64,000 nucleotides of DNA from Wurfbainia villosa (lineage: Eukaryota > Streptophyta > Magnoliopsida > Zingiberales > Zingiberaceae). The DNA lies in the NCBI GenBank assembly GCA_025175895.1, contig CM045997.1, forward strand, positions 107,060,479 to 107,124,478. The letters are read 5' to 3'. The translations under genes were made by a program, and so were the position numbers. The notes below the pieces were generated by a model that was given only the letters and a program-made list of their open reading frames with translations, was not told where the DNA came from and ran no database searches. Positions 46,771 to 58,300 of the stretch are shown here, piece by piece (position 1 is the stretch's first letter; every line of letters starts with the position of its first letter).

Positions 46771-48360
46771 ATCTCCCCCTTTTTGATGATTGACAAAACT
46801 ACCATCTCAAGTCTACCAATTCTCCCATATTGGCAATTCTCATATCCCAATGAGAATTCCAACGTACCCTAATTGGTAACTTGGTAACTTCTCCCCCTTT
46901 TTGACATTACATCAAAAAGGTCCTCCCCAAGGGTATGAATGTCTCATATCCCAATGAGATCTTACAATCTCTCCCTTGAAAGAACACATGCCTACAATCT
47001 TTCTAGTGATCCCATATCACTTTAAAGAGAGGCACCCCAATTTCCTCCCATGAGGAAATACAAATCCATCCTCCCATGATGGATTCCTCCCCCTAGAGGC
47101 TTGCTCCCCCTTGACCATTGCACCAATAATGTCCTTGGAGAGTCCCTAAGCCAATAGGAACATTAACCAAATCAAAATTAAGGCAAAGTTCAACAATGAA
47201 CTTTGTTCCACCTTAAAATTGATACTCACCCTCAACCCAACTCCTAATCCATGTCCAATGGATTTCCACCCTTTCTTATGCTCTCCCAAGCATGTCCTAG
47301 GGTTAGGAGTGGTTAGGGGACCTTAACCTAGCTGAACATGGGCCTAACCATCAAGATTTACCCGAAATCAGCTTGGGCAGTCGACTGAAATCAGAAATCA
47401 GTCGGCTGCCACCTTCATCAGTCGACTGCCAGTCTATGGCAGTCGACTGATAACTGCAATTGCAGTTTTCAGTATTTCAGAAATGAATTTCTAAAATCCA
47501 AAAGTAAATATACATAAGTTGAAAAATCTTGAAATTTGGTATGTATATTACTTATCCTAAACACTATGGGTGAAAAATATTGGAAAATTATTTTACCCAT
47601 TAAATTAGGAGATTGATACAAAGTTCAAAAGTTTAGAAAAGCTTCAATAATAAGCCTTCTTTGTATCATCCCATTCAATGGTGATAACTATCAGAAGATA
47701 GGCTTCCCTAAGGTTTTACAAAATGTTTTTAAAACCTTTAATTTCATTTTCCTAAACATCTCACAAATATCTAGATGTGTAAAACACATTCAAGGCACTT
47801 AATCTAGTGAGATGTGGGTTTTTGTTCTTTTATTGGTCTCATGCATATTTCTAGGCAACATCTAATTGATTCCCATCAAATTGTGCCATAGTCCTTAACT
47901 CCATTTTAATTTATGCATGATATGATTATGGCATAAATATGATTTAGATAAAAACATATGCCAATATCATGATGTCATGGCATGTGAATGAAACTTAAAC
48001 ATACATGACATCTAAAAATAACTCTAAACATGATCATGACATTTTTAGAGATAAAAATGAAAATGATGTCATGACATGGCAAGGCAAACAAATCATGGCA
48101 AGTAAAATATACTAAGGTATAAAATACCTAAGTGTTAAACCCAAATTGCCATTTCTAGGGATTAAATCAATTTTGCCTTAATGCCATTCATTTCTCTAGT
48201 GTGCTAAAAATCCAAAATGGCACACCAATATCTCTATGACCTAATTGTGCCAATTTAATCATTTTTAACTTCTCAAGCATATTGGCACACCCTAATGTGT
48301 CAACTCTGCTATGGTTAGGTTAACTACCCATCCACTTAGGGTTGACACACCCTAACCCAT
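46771..48360 (-). other. PPT and 3' spacer of element B
   Basis: Starts with minus-strand CATCAAAAAGGGGGAGAT (46771-46788), the PPT. The rest, 1.57 kb, is non-coding. It includes CTCCCCCTT-rich text, three CAGTCGACTG copies (about 47378-47448), and the CATG-rich dyad stretch at 47930-48070. No pol text was seen in any frame. Confidence 0.75.
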
Positions 48361-49941
48361 TTAGCGTGAATCGATCACGCTCTTAGGAACCCAATACCTA
48401 TTGGAGCTCCTTGGGTTAACAAGGTATTCTCTAGGGATAACTTCCCTAGATACCTTCCTAATGACCCTTTTAGGCTTTGAAGCCTTTGTCAAATGGGTCT
48501 TACTTGGGTCAACTCTAGAGGTGACTCCTCCATTGACCTTCTTAGTGACTTTCTTGGTTTTCCTTAGGTCCTTAGCCACTAAGCACATACCATGGCTAGA
48601 CTTAGGGATGGCTTCCCTATTAGCCTTGGTTTTCCTAGACCTAGTTGTGGTTCCATAATTAAATGGAACATTATGATAGGACATAGGTTTGTGACCCAAA
48701 CCTTTCTTGCCCTTAGACATTTCTCGTTTCCTAGGTCTTGACTTTTGTGTATTTGACCCTTGAACCGAATTTTTGATTATTGCTAGGGTCTTCTCCAATT
48801 TTTCTAGCCTTGACCTTAAGGCTTGATTTTCTAGCTCTAATTTCCTCAATTTTGAATTTTCATTAGGTTTAGGGGAAATATTCTTCTTCTTAGACATATG
48901 CCTAGATTTCTTGGGGTTGACACCCAAGCTTTCTTCAATTCTCCTAATTGACTCTTTAAGTAAAATAGGTCTAGTGTTTTGAGTCCTAGGTTTGTCCTTA
49001 GTTATATGAACATGCTTAGCACCTAAGCAATAAATCTTATCATTTTTCCTAGCATGCTTTTCATTGATAATAGCAAGAGAACTAAAATAATTTTTGGCAT
49101 GCTTTTTAGCTTTAGAAATTAAAGGTGCATTATTTAAATATACCTTAGGGTTAGCTTGGGAAGCTCCCCCTACATGAATTACACCTTCTTGCCCTTTCTT
49201 CCTCCCCCTAGGGCATTGGCTTCGGTAGTGCCCCTTTTGATTGCATTTGAAGCACACAATGTGCTCTTTGCTCTTGATTTTGGGGAGTCCGGCATCTTTT
49301 GATTTTTGAGTTTTTGGTGTCGATACCTTCTCCTTAGCCAATTTTGGGCACTTACTTTTGTAATGCCCTTTCTCCCTACACTGAAAACAAATTATATAAT
49401 CTTTACGATTAATTATAATACATGAGTTACCTAGGGAGTTGGTGGAGGCCTCTTCTTGATCTTCGCTTCTCCCGGATGTGGATACTTCTTGTTCTTGCTC
49501 CGGGATGGAAGATTGCCTTTCCTCCCCCTCAATGCTAGAGGTGGAGGTCTCCACCAAATCATCCACATCTTCGAATGTGGGTGTCAATTCTTCCACGACA
49601 TCTTCCTCTACTTGTGCCGGTTGGGAGTTTTCTTGAAACTTCATTACTTTCTCCCATAATTCCTTCGCATCCCTATAGTCACCCAATCTAGACCAACTGT
49701 TGTTAGGAATCAAATCACTAAGTAATTCGATTACCTTGCGATTTGTCTCGAAGTCCTTGATTTGGTCTTCGGTCCACCTTGACTTCTCAATTTGCCTATT
49801 TCTTTCATTCCTAGGCAATTTGAAACCGTTTTCTAAGATTAGCATAAAATCAAAATCGGTTTCTAGGTATACCTCCATTTTCCTTCTCCACCATAGAAAG
49901 TCTCCTTCGAATTTTGGTGGTTGAAGATTGTAGCCGACCAT
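48361..49941 (-). CDS. gag: Gag-like polyprotein of element B (526 codons, intact)
   Basis: Starts MVGYNLQPPKFEGDFLWWRR. Capsid-like domain about residues 1-115 (DFETNRKVIELLSDLIPNNS). Then an acidic linker, two complete zinc knuckles (CFQCREKGHYKSKC near residue 200 and CFKCNQKGHYRSQC near residue 240), a basic region, a heptad stretch LELENQALRSRLEKLEKTL, and the end NPRSSNRYWVPKSVIDSR. Its N-terminus differs clearly from that of A while the C-terminal half is similar, so A and B are different subfamilies. No frameshift or stop. It would be the only protein of the element. Confidence 0.87.
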   Translation of the reverse strand: MVGYNLQPPKFEGDFLWWRRKMEVYLETDFDFMLILENGFKLPRNERNRQIEKSRWTEDQIKDFETNRKVIELLSDLIPNNSWSRLGDYRDAKELWEKVMKFQENSQPAQVEEDVVEELTPTFEDVDDLVETSTSSIEGEERQSSIPEQEQEVSTSGRSEDQEEASTNSLGNSCIIINRKDYIICFQCREKGHYKSKCPKLAKEKVSTPKTQKSKDAGLPKIKSKEHIVCFKCNQKGHYRSQCPRGRKKGQEGVIHVGGASQANPKVYLNNAPLISKAKKHAKNYFSSLAIINEKHARKNDKIYCLGAKHVHITKDKPRTQNTRPILLKESIRRIEESLGVNPKKSRHMSKKKNISPKPNENSKLRKLELENQALRSRLEKLEKTLAIIKNSVQGSNTQKSRPRKREMSKGKKGLGHKPMSYHNVPFNYGTTTRSRKTKANREAIPKSSHGMCLVAKDLRKTKKVTKKVNGGVTSRVDPSKTHLTKASKPKRVIRKVSREVIPREYLVNPRSSNRYWVPKSVIDSR

Positions 49942-49985
49942 CTTGTAGTGCTCTCGCGGCGGTTAGTCCTTGAAGAGCGACCTCG

Positions 49986-49997
49986 GCTCTGATACCA
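49986..49997 (-). other. Primer-binding site, tRNA-iMet type (element B)
   Basis: Minus strand reads TGGTATCAGAGC exactly, 2 bases from the LTR at 50000. Confidence 0.92.
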
Positions 49998-49999
49998 TT

Positions 50000-51514
50000 T
50001 GTTGGGGATCGATGTGAAGTGTGGTGGCCGGCTAGAGAGGGGTGAATAGCCCTCTTTCGTTGGATATCAGAATTCACTCGTTCTTGCGTGCTTGTCTACA
50101 AATGTTGTTAATATACGCAGCGGAAACAATAGAAATGACAACACAAATACAATCACATGCAATACAAATGATATACGTGGTTCGGAACCGAATGGTTCCT
50201 ACTCCACGGGCGAGCTCCTCGAGCTCTAGTTATGTGTACGACACTAACTATAACACTCCTTCTCGACAACACGTCGGAGGTGGAGAAACCTCTCACAAGC
50301 AATTACAATGTAATATAGAAATACAAACAAGAATACAAATACAATACAAAAGAAACTCTTTTCACTGATTACTTTTGATCACTTATTTGTTGCTTGCTTT
50401 GATTGGCTTTTGAAGGACTGGAATGCAGCAGCAATTCCCCTCCAATAGCTCCACAAAAACCATTGGCAAAAACCTCCATCTCGTGCTCCATTTATAACCT
50501 GCATCGAGCTATTTTCGCACCTAGCAGTCGACTGCCAAAAGGCCCCAGTCGACTGCCCCTGTGGCCGTTGTCTCACAACAGCCAGATCCACATCAGACAA
50601 GTTCCAACGGATCACCTACCAGTCGACTGATGGGCCTTATCAGTCGACTGGTGACCTAGTAGTCGACTGCCCAGTCGGCTACGGTGCGTTCTATGCTCGC
50701 GACATTCCCATCGATCGCCATCCCTCAGCCGATCCATCGACCGATCACCCATGGCGCGGATCGCTAAGCGCCTAAAACGTAGCCTTACACTAGTCGAACC
50801 CAAGTCGACTAGGATCAGTCGAACCGGCACCTATGCCAGTCGACTGCTGTCGAGCAAAACCTCAAACACCAAGTTGTTTGAGCATCCGACCGTCGGGTAA
50901 ACCCTCAAACATCAAGTTTGAGCCTCCGACACTCAGTCTTAGCCACTTGGCCAAGTCCACCTCATCACTCATGGAGTTCCCCACTGAAGCTCTCTTCCCT
51001 CGGCCTACGTCCCTCGGATGCGCCAAGCGCACGACTTCGCAACGCCATCCTTCGCGTCTCTTGCCCTCGAAGTATGCTTCCCTTTGGGCTCACTCCATTC
51101 TCTCCCCGTCCGGCGGTCCCTCGGATGCACCAAGCGCACGACTTCGCAATGCCATCCTTCACCGACTCAAGGACCCCGAGCCTAGTGAACTTACCAAGTC
51201 CTCAAGACTTCCCATATGCACCAAGCGCACGTCTTCCCAATGCATTTCTCACCAAGCACCAAGCGCACGGCTTCGCAATGCTTTGGATTTCCCATGCCAA
51301 GCACCAAGCGCATGGCTTCGCAATGCTTTGGACTTTCCATGCCAACCCCATGTTGGACTTTCCCACACCAAGCTCCATGCTTGGATTTTCCATGCCAACT
51401 CCATGTTGGACTTTCCCATGACAATCCCATGTCATGAGTTTTGTCTATCATAAAAATACCATCAAGGTATTGATGGAGTCAAACTCGAGTCATCCTGGGC
51501 CGATTGCACCAACA
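50000..51514 (-). repeat. 5' LTR of element B
   Basis: 1515 bp, TGTTGGGG...CACCAACA. TATA-like site at 50488-50499 on the minus strand (GGTTATAAATGG). Five exact CAGTCGACTG copies lie between 50525 and 50845. Followed by the TSD AGAAG. Confidence 0.9.
50488..50499 (-). promoter_or_regulatory. Putative LTR TATA box (element B, 5' LTR)
   Basis: Minus strand GGTTATAAATGG, conserved in the left LTR near 45756-45767. Confidence 0.5.
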
Positions 51515-51519
51515 AGAAG
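51515..51519. other. Target-site duplication, right copy (element B)
   Basis: AGAAG, matching 39548-39552. Confidence 0.88.
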
Positions 51520-51850
51520 GAGAACTTGAGGATTATATAATTGATACTTTAATCGAAGAGTGCATTGCTTCAATCAAAACACCTTCTAACCTCAAGGGTC
51601 TAGAAGAGCTTGCCTTAACCTTCACCAAAACTTTAGTTACCAATAACAAAGCCCACCTAGTGATTTGTAATAATAAAATTTCATTCGGCATGATAGAATC
51701 TGCTAATAAATCTTTTGGTGAGAATATTTACGGTGAGTTACATTATTTATAGCATATGGATGAAACAGAATATCATGACCAAACTCCTGATGATTCTTTA
51801 AAGATAAGCATGTTCACTCTCAAACCAAGGAAGGCAACCAATAAATATCT
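51520..51850 (+). pseudogene. Element C ORF, second part
   Basis: Joined to 39552 across element B, the frame continues exactly (GAA GGA GAA...). It reads a Leu/Ile/Glu-rich segment (LEDYIIDTLIEECIASIKTP) and then LVICNNKISFGMIESANKSF. One TAG lies at 51750-51752. It ends at the insertion of D. No known domain. Confidence 0.65.
51846..51850. other. Target-site duplication, left copy (element D)
   Basis: TATCT, repeated at 61532-61536. Confidence 0.9.
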
Positions 51851-54076
51851 TGTTAGTAATATATGAGAGATGTCCTAAGGCAATCGCCTTATGTATGAAC
51901 CATTTATATGATAAATGAAGATTCACTATTTGAGTATACATGTTTTCATGTATTTGATTGGATCTTAAACTCATTTACTGAATGTCCACGATACGATTCA
52001 CAGCATGAGAGAATTTGTGATTGGATCACAACTAGTGAGTATCTCTACATGTGTAATTATGATGTATCAGAATTATCCCTAGTCGATGAACTGATGGATT
52101 TGGACACCATCAATTTTGTCGAGACTAGCATGAGGTATACTCCTTGGTGTATCCAAGCAGCTGATTCTCACTGGCTGGAGACATTGTGATGTCCGGAGTT
52201 AATCGTGGATGCTAGTTATGGTAACTAGTTCATTGGAGTGATCAACCGTAAGACTTCATATGGTTCTCTGCATATATAGATATGTCAATGAAGTTCTTAC
52301 TACAGCTTAAGTGCGATGTTCCTTTGACTTGCGGTATTCAAGTCATCTTGATCATAAAGACTTATGCTTTGACATCTTAAGCAAGCATCTCTGAGGAGAT
52401 GTGGACCCGGGATGATTGGGTATAAGTCGAAGTGATCGAAGGTGTTTGAATAGCCTATAAAGGATTCACCACTCCTTGCGAGGAGATGTATACCCATGGC
52501 CTCTCATCAGATTGTTACTAAAGTCTTTGGCCAAAGCATTACATGTTTAGAGTAAGATACTCTTCGATACATGTGCAGTAACTAGAATCCGTAGGACGAG
52601 GAAATGATACTTGGGCTAGGTGTGACGTAGTCAGCCTAGTGGGGACTGACACTATAGACCATGTCCTGAACCAAGTGGGTATAAGATGAGTAAAGGGAAT
52701 GGGGCACGATTCATTCGAGCTACTGAAGGGTTTCAGAAATAGTTCTAGATCAACCGTTGATCTTTTTGATTAATTGAGGATCATGATGTACTACTAGGTA
52801 CCACTCATGATCGTTCTATAATTAATGGTTAATTATAGACGGCCAACATAAACCGAGAACCTATTTGGTCACACGCACAACGAGCGTAATCCGAAGGATT
52901 TAAAACGAGCTTGAGAATGAGATTCTTAGACCGAGAGAAACTAAGTTTGGTTAGACCAAACATGGAGCGAGCATGAAATTGTTTCAGTCGCAATGGAAGC
53001 GTGGATGGGCCGTGTCTTATGAAGACATAATGGATGAACCAAATTGGTTTGGTTCCAATCCAATGGAGGAGAATAAACCAAAGGGGTTTGGTTTGTTTTA
53101 AACGAATGAACCAAAGTTGGTTCGGTTCGTTTTAACTTAAAATAAACCATCATGGTTTGGTTTATTTTAACTTATATTAATGGAGCGGGTTAACGGGCCT
53201 TATAATTATGATCCAATGACCATTAAGAGAATTAGTTCTCTATAAAAGAGGGCTTAAGGGTTTGTTAAGCCCTAATCCAATTCCCTTAACCTAGAGTTGC
53301 CACCCACCTCCTCCCTTTTGAAGAAGTCGGCACCAACCCTAGTGCCGCCGCCCACCTCCTCCAACCGGCGACCAGCTGCTGCCATCTTCTCCACTTGCCG
53401 GCATCGAGCTGCTGCCGGAGGAGCTCCGGTGATCTCACTTGGGTTCGGTAATAAGGTGAGCTTCCACCTTTCCCTTTTGGCCGCCCCTACTCCTCCACCA
53501 AAGCTGTCCAGTTTTCTGGACAGCTTGTTTTCCTCTCGTCGGAGCATCGTTTGGACGACGTTTGGAGCTCCGACAGTGGTAGCCTTGCCGGGGATTCGAT
53601 CTCCGGTAATCCTCATAGGTGGAGGACGAAGGATTCGTCAAACGGTTGACGAATACTTCTCCGGAGAAGCGAGTTTTGAGGACTCGTTTTTGGATCCGAA
53701 TTTGGATTCGGATCGTGATCTTCTCTCGATCACATCGTCTTCAACACGAGGCTAGTAACCCGTACGAAGACGAGGCTCGTGACTTTGTGAAGTCATCCCG
53801 AAGATACTCGGCATGGATACCGATAGAGACGATTCTAGCAAGGATCGTTCCGGTTGATGTCGTTCCCGCTACACGTGATACGTCAGGTATATGTAGTTTA
53901 AGTTTCCTTTCATTGCAAAATTTAAATTTACGGTTATGTCTACACATGTTGTACTATGCATGCGTGTGATGTGTGTGTTGTAATAAATATAGATTTATTA
54001 TTTTATTTCTTCCGCTGTGCACATGTTTACAAAACATGTTCGAACACACACTCGCCGCGGTGCCGAAAACCCAACA
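51851..54076 (+). repeat. 5' LTR of element D
   Basis: 2226 bp. TATA box at 53241-53250. After the TATA box is a GC-rich leader with GCCGCC and CTCCT text. Confidence 0.93.
53241..53250 (+). promoter_or_regulatory. Putative LTR TATA box (element D, 5' LTR)
   Basis: TATAAAAGAG, at the start of the R/U5 leader; the identical site is at 60697-60706 in the 3' LTR. Confidence 0.6.
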
Positions 54077-54077
54077 G

Positions 54078-54089
54078 TGGTATCAGAGC
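54078..54089 (+). other. Primer-binding site, tRNA-iMet type (element D)
   Basis: TGGTATCAGAGC, one base after the LTR. Confidence 0.95.
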
Positions 54090-55331
54090 CCAGGTTGTGT
54101 TTCGACATAATCGTAAAATTGTTTTACGATAGTCATAATGATATTTCTGGAAATTTTCTACTTTTGGAAAGTTAGAAGTATTTATGGAAATTTTTAATTT
54201 TGGAAAGTCTAGAAGTATTTATGGAAATCTTCCACTTTTGGAAAGTTGGAAGTATTTATGGAAATTGATATTTTCCATAAATAAAATATTTGATTAGATT
54301 TGGAAATTTATTTCCTAATTTAATCATGATTTGATTTGGGAAATTAAATCTTAAAATATTTTATTTCCATAAAGTAGTTTTGATGATTTAGGAAATTGGT
54401 TTCCTAAATTGACTTTCCTTAATCAACTCTTTCCACAAATAAAATATATGATTAAATTTGGAAATTTGTTTTTTAATTTAATCATGATTTGATTTGGAGA
54501 ATCAAATCTTAAACATATTTTATTTCCATAAATAGTTATGACATATAAGGAAATTTTATACATGACATAATTGTATGACATGTAATTGCATTAGATGCAT
54601 ATCATTATGTCATGCGTGTCGTGACATGTAGATGTATGTCATGTATGCCATGCCATGTAGATAATAGTTATTTGCATGCAAAGAGAATGAGACATAAAAA
54701 CCCTTACTCAATATTAAAGCCTACACCTTCCATTAATATGGTTAGAACCAGAGTTCCGTTTCTTGTTTGGGTTGTTGGACTCTCTCCAAGCCCGGCTCGA
54801 ACCCGAACATGTTCAAACCATGGAATAGTTTAACACTAATATGGTAAGAGTCAGAGGTCAATCGTTAGCTTTGGTTGTTGGACTCTCTCCAAGCCGGGCT
54901 AATTGGTTGAATGCGCTCTAACCATATTAAAACTATTTCTCGATTAATGGGTTGACTTTAACCTGGAGCATCGGCTTATTAGACTCTCTCCAAGGTCGAT
55001 GTTAAGGGAGGTGAAGTTGGGTGCTATGCATATGATGCATACTTGTTAATGTGTTAACAACCCAATGGATGTGTGAACATTCAATTAGTTGATAGCACAT
55101 TGTGATAGTTGTATATACGTGATATGCAATCGGTATATTTGATACCTACCTTCGTAGTTATGAATGACTTGTTGGACTCTCTCCAAGGTTGTTCATATCT
55201 ATGTTGAATATCAGCCCATTCGGAGATGGACCTACGATCTCCCGTAGTGATTTTGGGGTTTTTTAAAATTCAAAAAATGAATGGGATTTATGAATGTATA
55301 TTGATGCATTTTTAAAATCATTTTCTCATAT
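54090..55331 (+). other. Leader of element D with tandem repeats
   Basis: Non-coding 1.2-kb leader before gag. A 37-bp repeat starts at 54149, 54186, 54223 and (partly) 54260. Two ~100-bp direct repeats lie at 54274-54373 and 54432-54533. The motif GTTGGACTCTCTCCAAG occurs at 54774, 54877, 54979 (variant) and 55171. A CATG-rich dyad stretch is at 54540-54660. No gene is seen. Confidence 0.75.
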
Positions 55332-58300
55332 ATGCTCGTTTTGTATTTCTATGTTAATCGATTGATCATGACGTCTTTGAATTTGCGCACTATTTTGGAT
55401 TCAAACAAATTGACTAGGCCTAACTTCCTAGACTGGCTTAGAAACCTGAGAATTGTTCTCAAGGCGGAAAAGCTAGCATATGTCCTTGAAGAGCCTCTTC
55501 CCAACCGTCCTATGGATGATGCAACTCCAGACTAAATGTTGGTCTATCAGAAGCATGTGGCAGATTCTGAGCTGGCGAGTTGCATCATGCTAGCTGTGAT
55601 GGTACCTGAGCTGCAAAAGCAGCATGAGCATATGAATTCTAATACCATGGTCTTCCATCTTCATGAGTTGTTTGATGAGCAAGCGAGATCCGAAAGGTTC
55701 GAAGTCTCCAGGCTCCTCTTCACCACGAAGATGCAAGAAGGTTCGTCTGTAGTGCAGTTTGTGCTAAAGATGAACGAGTACATCGAGTGGCTAGCCACCC
55801 TCGGGTTTGTGATGGATCATGAATTAAGTATTGACTTAATTCTGCATTGTTTGCCCAAGAGTTTCTGACAATTTGTGATGAACTATCGGATGAACAAATT
55901 AGAATCCACTATTCCTGAGCTCCTCAATATGCTGAAGACTATGGAGCCTTCTGTGAAGCATGAGGAGAAGGCGACTATGTTAGTTGATTCCTCAAAGAAA
56001 GGTTCTAAGAGGAAGGCAAAAGAACAGAAGAAAGGGAAGAACAAGAAGGCAAAGAAGGCAGAACCAGCACAAAAGGGCACTTGCCATCATTGTGGCAAGG
56101 AAGGCCACTGGCGAAGAAACTGCAAGATTTATCTTGAGTCCATGAAGAAGAAGAAGGCATCCGATGCCCCATCCTCTTCAGGTATCTTCGTTATTGATTG
56201 TCATTCTATTTCCTTAGACACTTGGGTATTGGATACTGGGTGTGGCTCACATATATGTAATGACATACAGGGGCTAAGGAATAGAAGAAGACTCGTCAGA
56301 GGGGAGTCAAATTTGCGAGTTGGCAATGGAGCAAAGGTTGCTGCGGTCGCCATCGGAACTTATTTGCCGAAGCTCCCTAGTGGACTAGTCTTGGAACTGG
56401 ACAATTGCTATTGTGTTCCTTCTCTAATAAAGAACATTGTTTCTATTTTCTGCTTAAATAGAAATGGTTTCCATTTGACGTTTAGTAACAATTGTTGTTA
56501 TATAACTTTGAATGACGTATTTTATGGAACTAGAACTTTGAGCAATGACATTTTTACGTTGGACATATCCAGTGACATTTTCAATATCGAAGCGAGCAAC
56601 AAGCATGCTCGAAAGGATAATCAATTAGACTCCTACATGTGGCATTGTCGTCTTGGCCATGTAAGTAAGAAACGCATGTCCGAATTACACCGATGTGGAA
56701 TTCTGGAATCGTTTGAATTGGATTCATACGATACATGCGAATCATGCTTAAAAGGCAAGATGACTAAGTTACCTTTTACAGGAAAAGGTGAACGAGTGGG
56801 AGAGTTACTAGGTCTAATACATACTGATGTATGTGGACCTTTGTCAACTCAAGCTTTAGAAGGCTATAACTACTTCATTACCTTCACCGATGATCACTCA
56901 TGGTTCGGGTATGTGTTCTTGATGAAACACAAGTCTGAAGTCTTTGAAAGGTTCAAAGAATTCAGAAATGAAGTAGAGAAACAACATGACAAGAGTATTA
57001 AAATACTTCGATCGGATCGAGGTGGTGAATACTTAAGTCAAGAGTTTCTTGATTATCTAAGAGACAATGGTATATTGTCTCAATGGACTCCGCCATATAC
57101 ACCACAGCATAATGGTGTATCTGAGAGGCATAACCGGACCTTGTTGGACATGGTCAGGTCAATGATGAATCATGCGAATCTTCCCAAGTCCTTTTGGGGC
57201 TATGCACTTCAGACAGCTGTTTACTTGTTAAACAGAATGCCAACCAAGGTAGTCTCTACTACTCCATATGAGATATGGAATGGTAAGAAACCTCATGTAT
57301 CTTAGTTGAAGATATGGGGTTGTCCTGCTTATGTGAAGCGGACTGTATCAGACAAATTGGATGCTAAGTCTGATAAATGTCTATTTATTGGATACCCTAA
57401 GGAAACAAGGGGTTACCAATTCTATCATCCTGTGGAACAAAAGGTGTTTGTTTCAAGGAATGCTGTGTTTCTAGAGAAAGAGTTTCTCTTGCAAGAAAAT
57501 AGTGGGAGTGTCGTCGAGCTTGAGGAGGCTCGAGAGACTCAAATAGACATTGAAGTGATACTGGTGAGAAACAAAATTGATAACTCATAGTGATGAGCAA
57601 TCGGCTGGATTTATCAGAACACCACATCTTCGTAGATCTGGTAGAACACACAACATTCCTGAGAGATATGGATTTCTCGTAAGTGAATCGAACGACGTGT
57701 TACTCATTGATGATGAGGAGCCTACCAGTTATGAAGAAGTGCTGACAAGTTCAGAAAGGGATAAGTGGCTTGATGCCATGAAGTCGGAAATGGATTCCAT
57801 GGTTGAAAACCAAGTTTGGAACTTGGTTAACCCACCTGAAGGCATCAAGCCTATAGGGTGCAAGTGGGTTTTCAAGAAGAAAACTGACATGGATGGTAAT
57901 GTGATTACTTATAAGGCTAGATTAGTGGCGAAAGGATATCATCAAAAATAAGGTGTTGATTATGACAAAACCTATTCGATTGTAGCTATGCTTAAATCCA
58001 TTCAGATGCTCTTGGCCATAGCGGCTCATTATGATTATGAGATATGGCAGATGGATGTGAAAACAACTTTCCTTAATGGAAACCTGCTCGAGGACGTGTA
58101 TATGATACAGCCTGAGGGTTTCACATCGGTTGATAAAACCAAGGTATGCAAATTGCGACGGTCCATATATGGATTGAAGCAAGCATCCAGGAGCTGGAAT
58201 ATCCATTTTGATAAGACAATCAAAAAGTTTGATTTCTCACAAAATCCAGACGAACCTTGTGTGTACAAGAAGGTTAGTGGGAGTGCAGTCATGTTCCTAG

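Larger units (their letters stand above)
39553..51514 (-). mobile_element. Gag-only SIRE-like element B (hosts element A)
   Basis: TSD AGAAG. Left (3') LTR is 39553-39566 joined to 45488-46770 once A is removed; right (5') LTR is 50000-51514. Interior 46771-49999 has one intact gag ORF and a 1.6-kb spacer, with no pol. Total without A is about 6.0 kb. The left LTR lacks about 200 bp of R/U5 compared with the right (around 45493-45515 against 50019-50245). Confidence 0.9.

Noticed and set aside
53297..53969. Plus-strand ORFs after the TATA box in D's LTR (and their copies at 60980-61424)
   Set aside because: They lie in the R/U5 leader, overlap in several frames, and differ in length between the two LTRs; a leader peptide is possible but unsupported.
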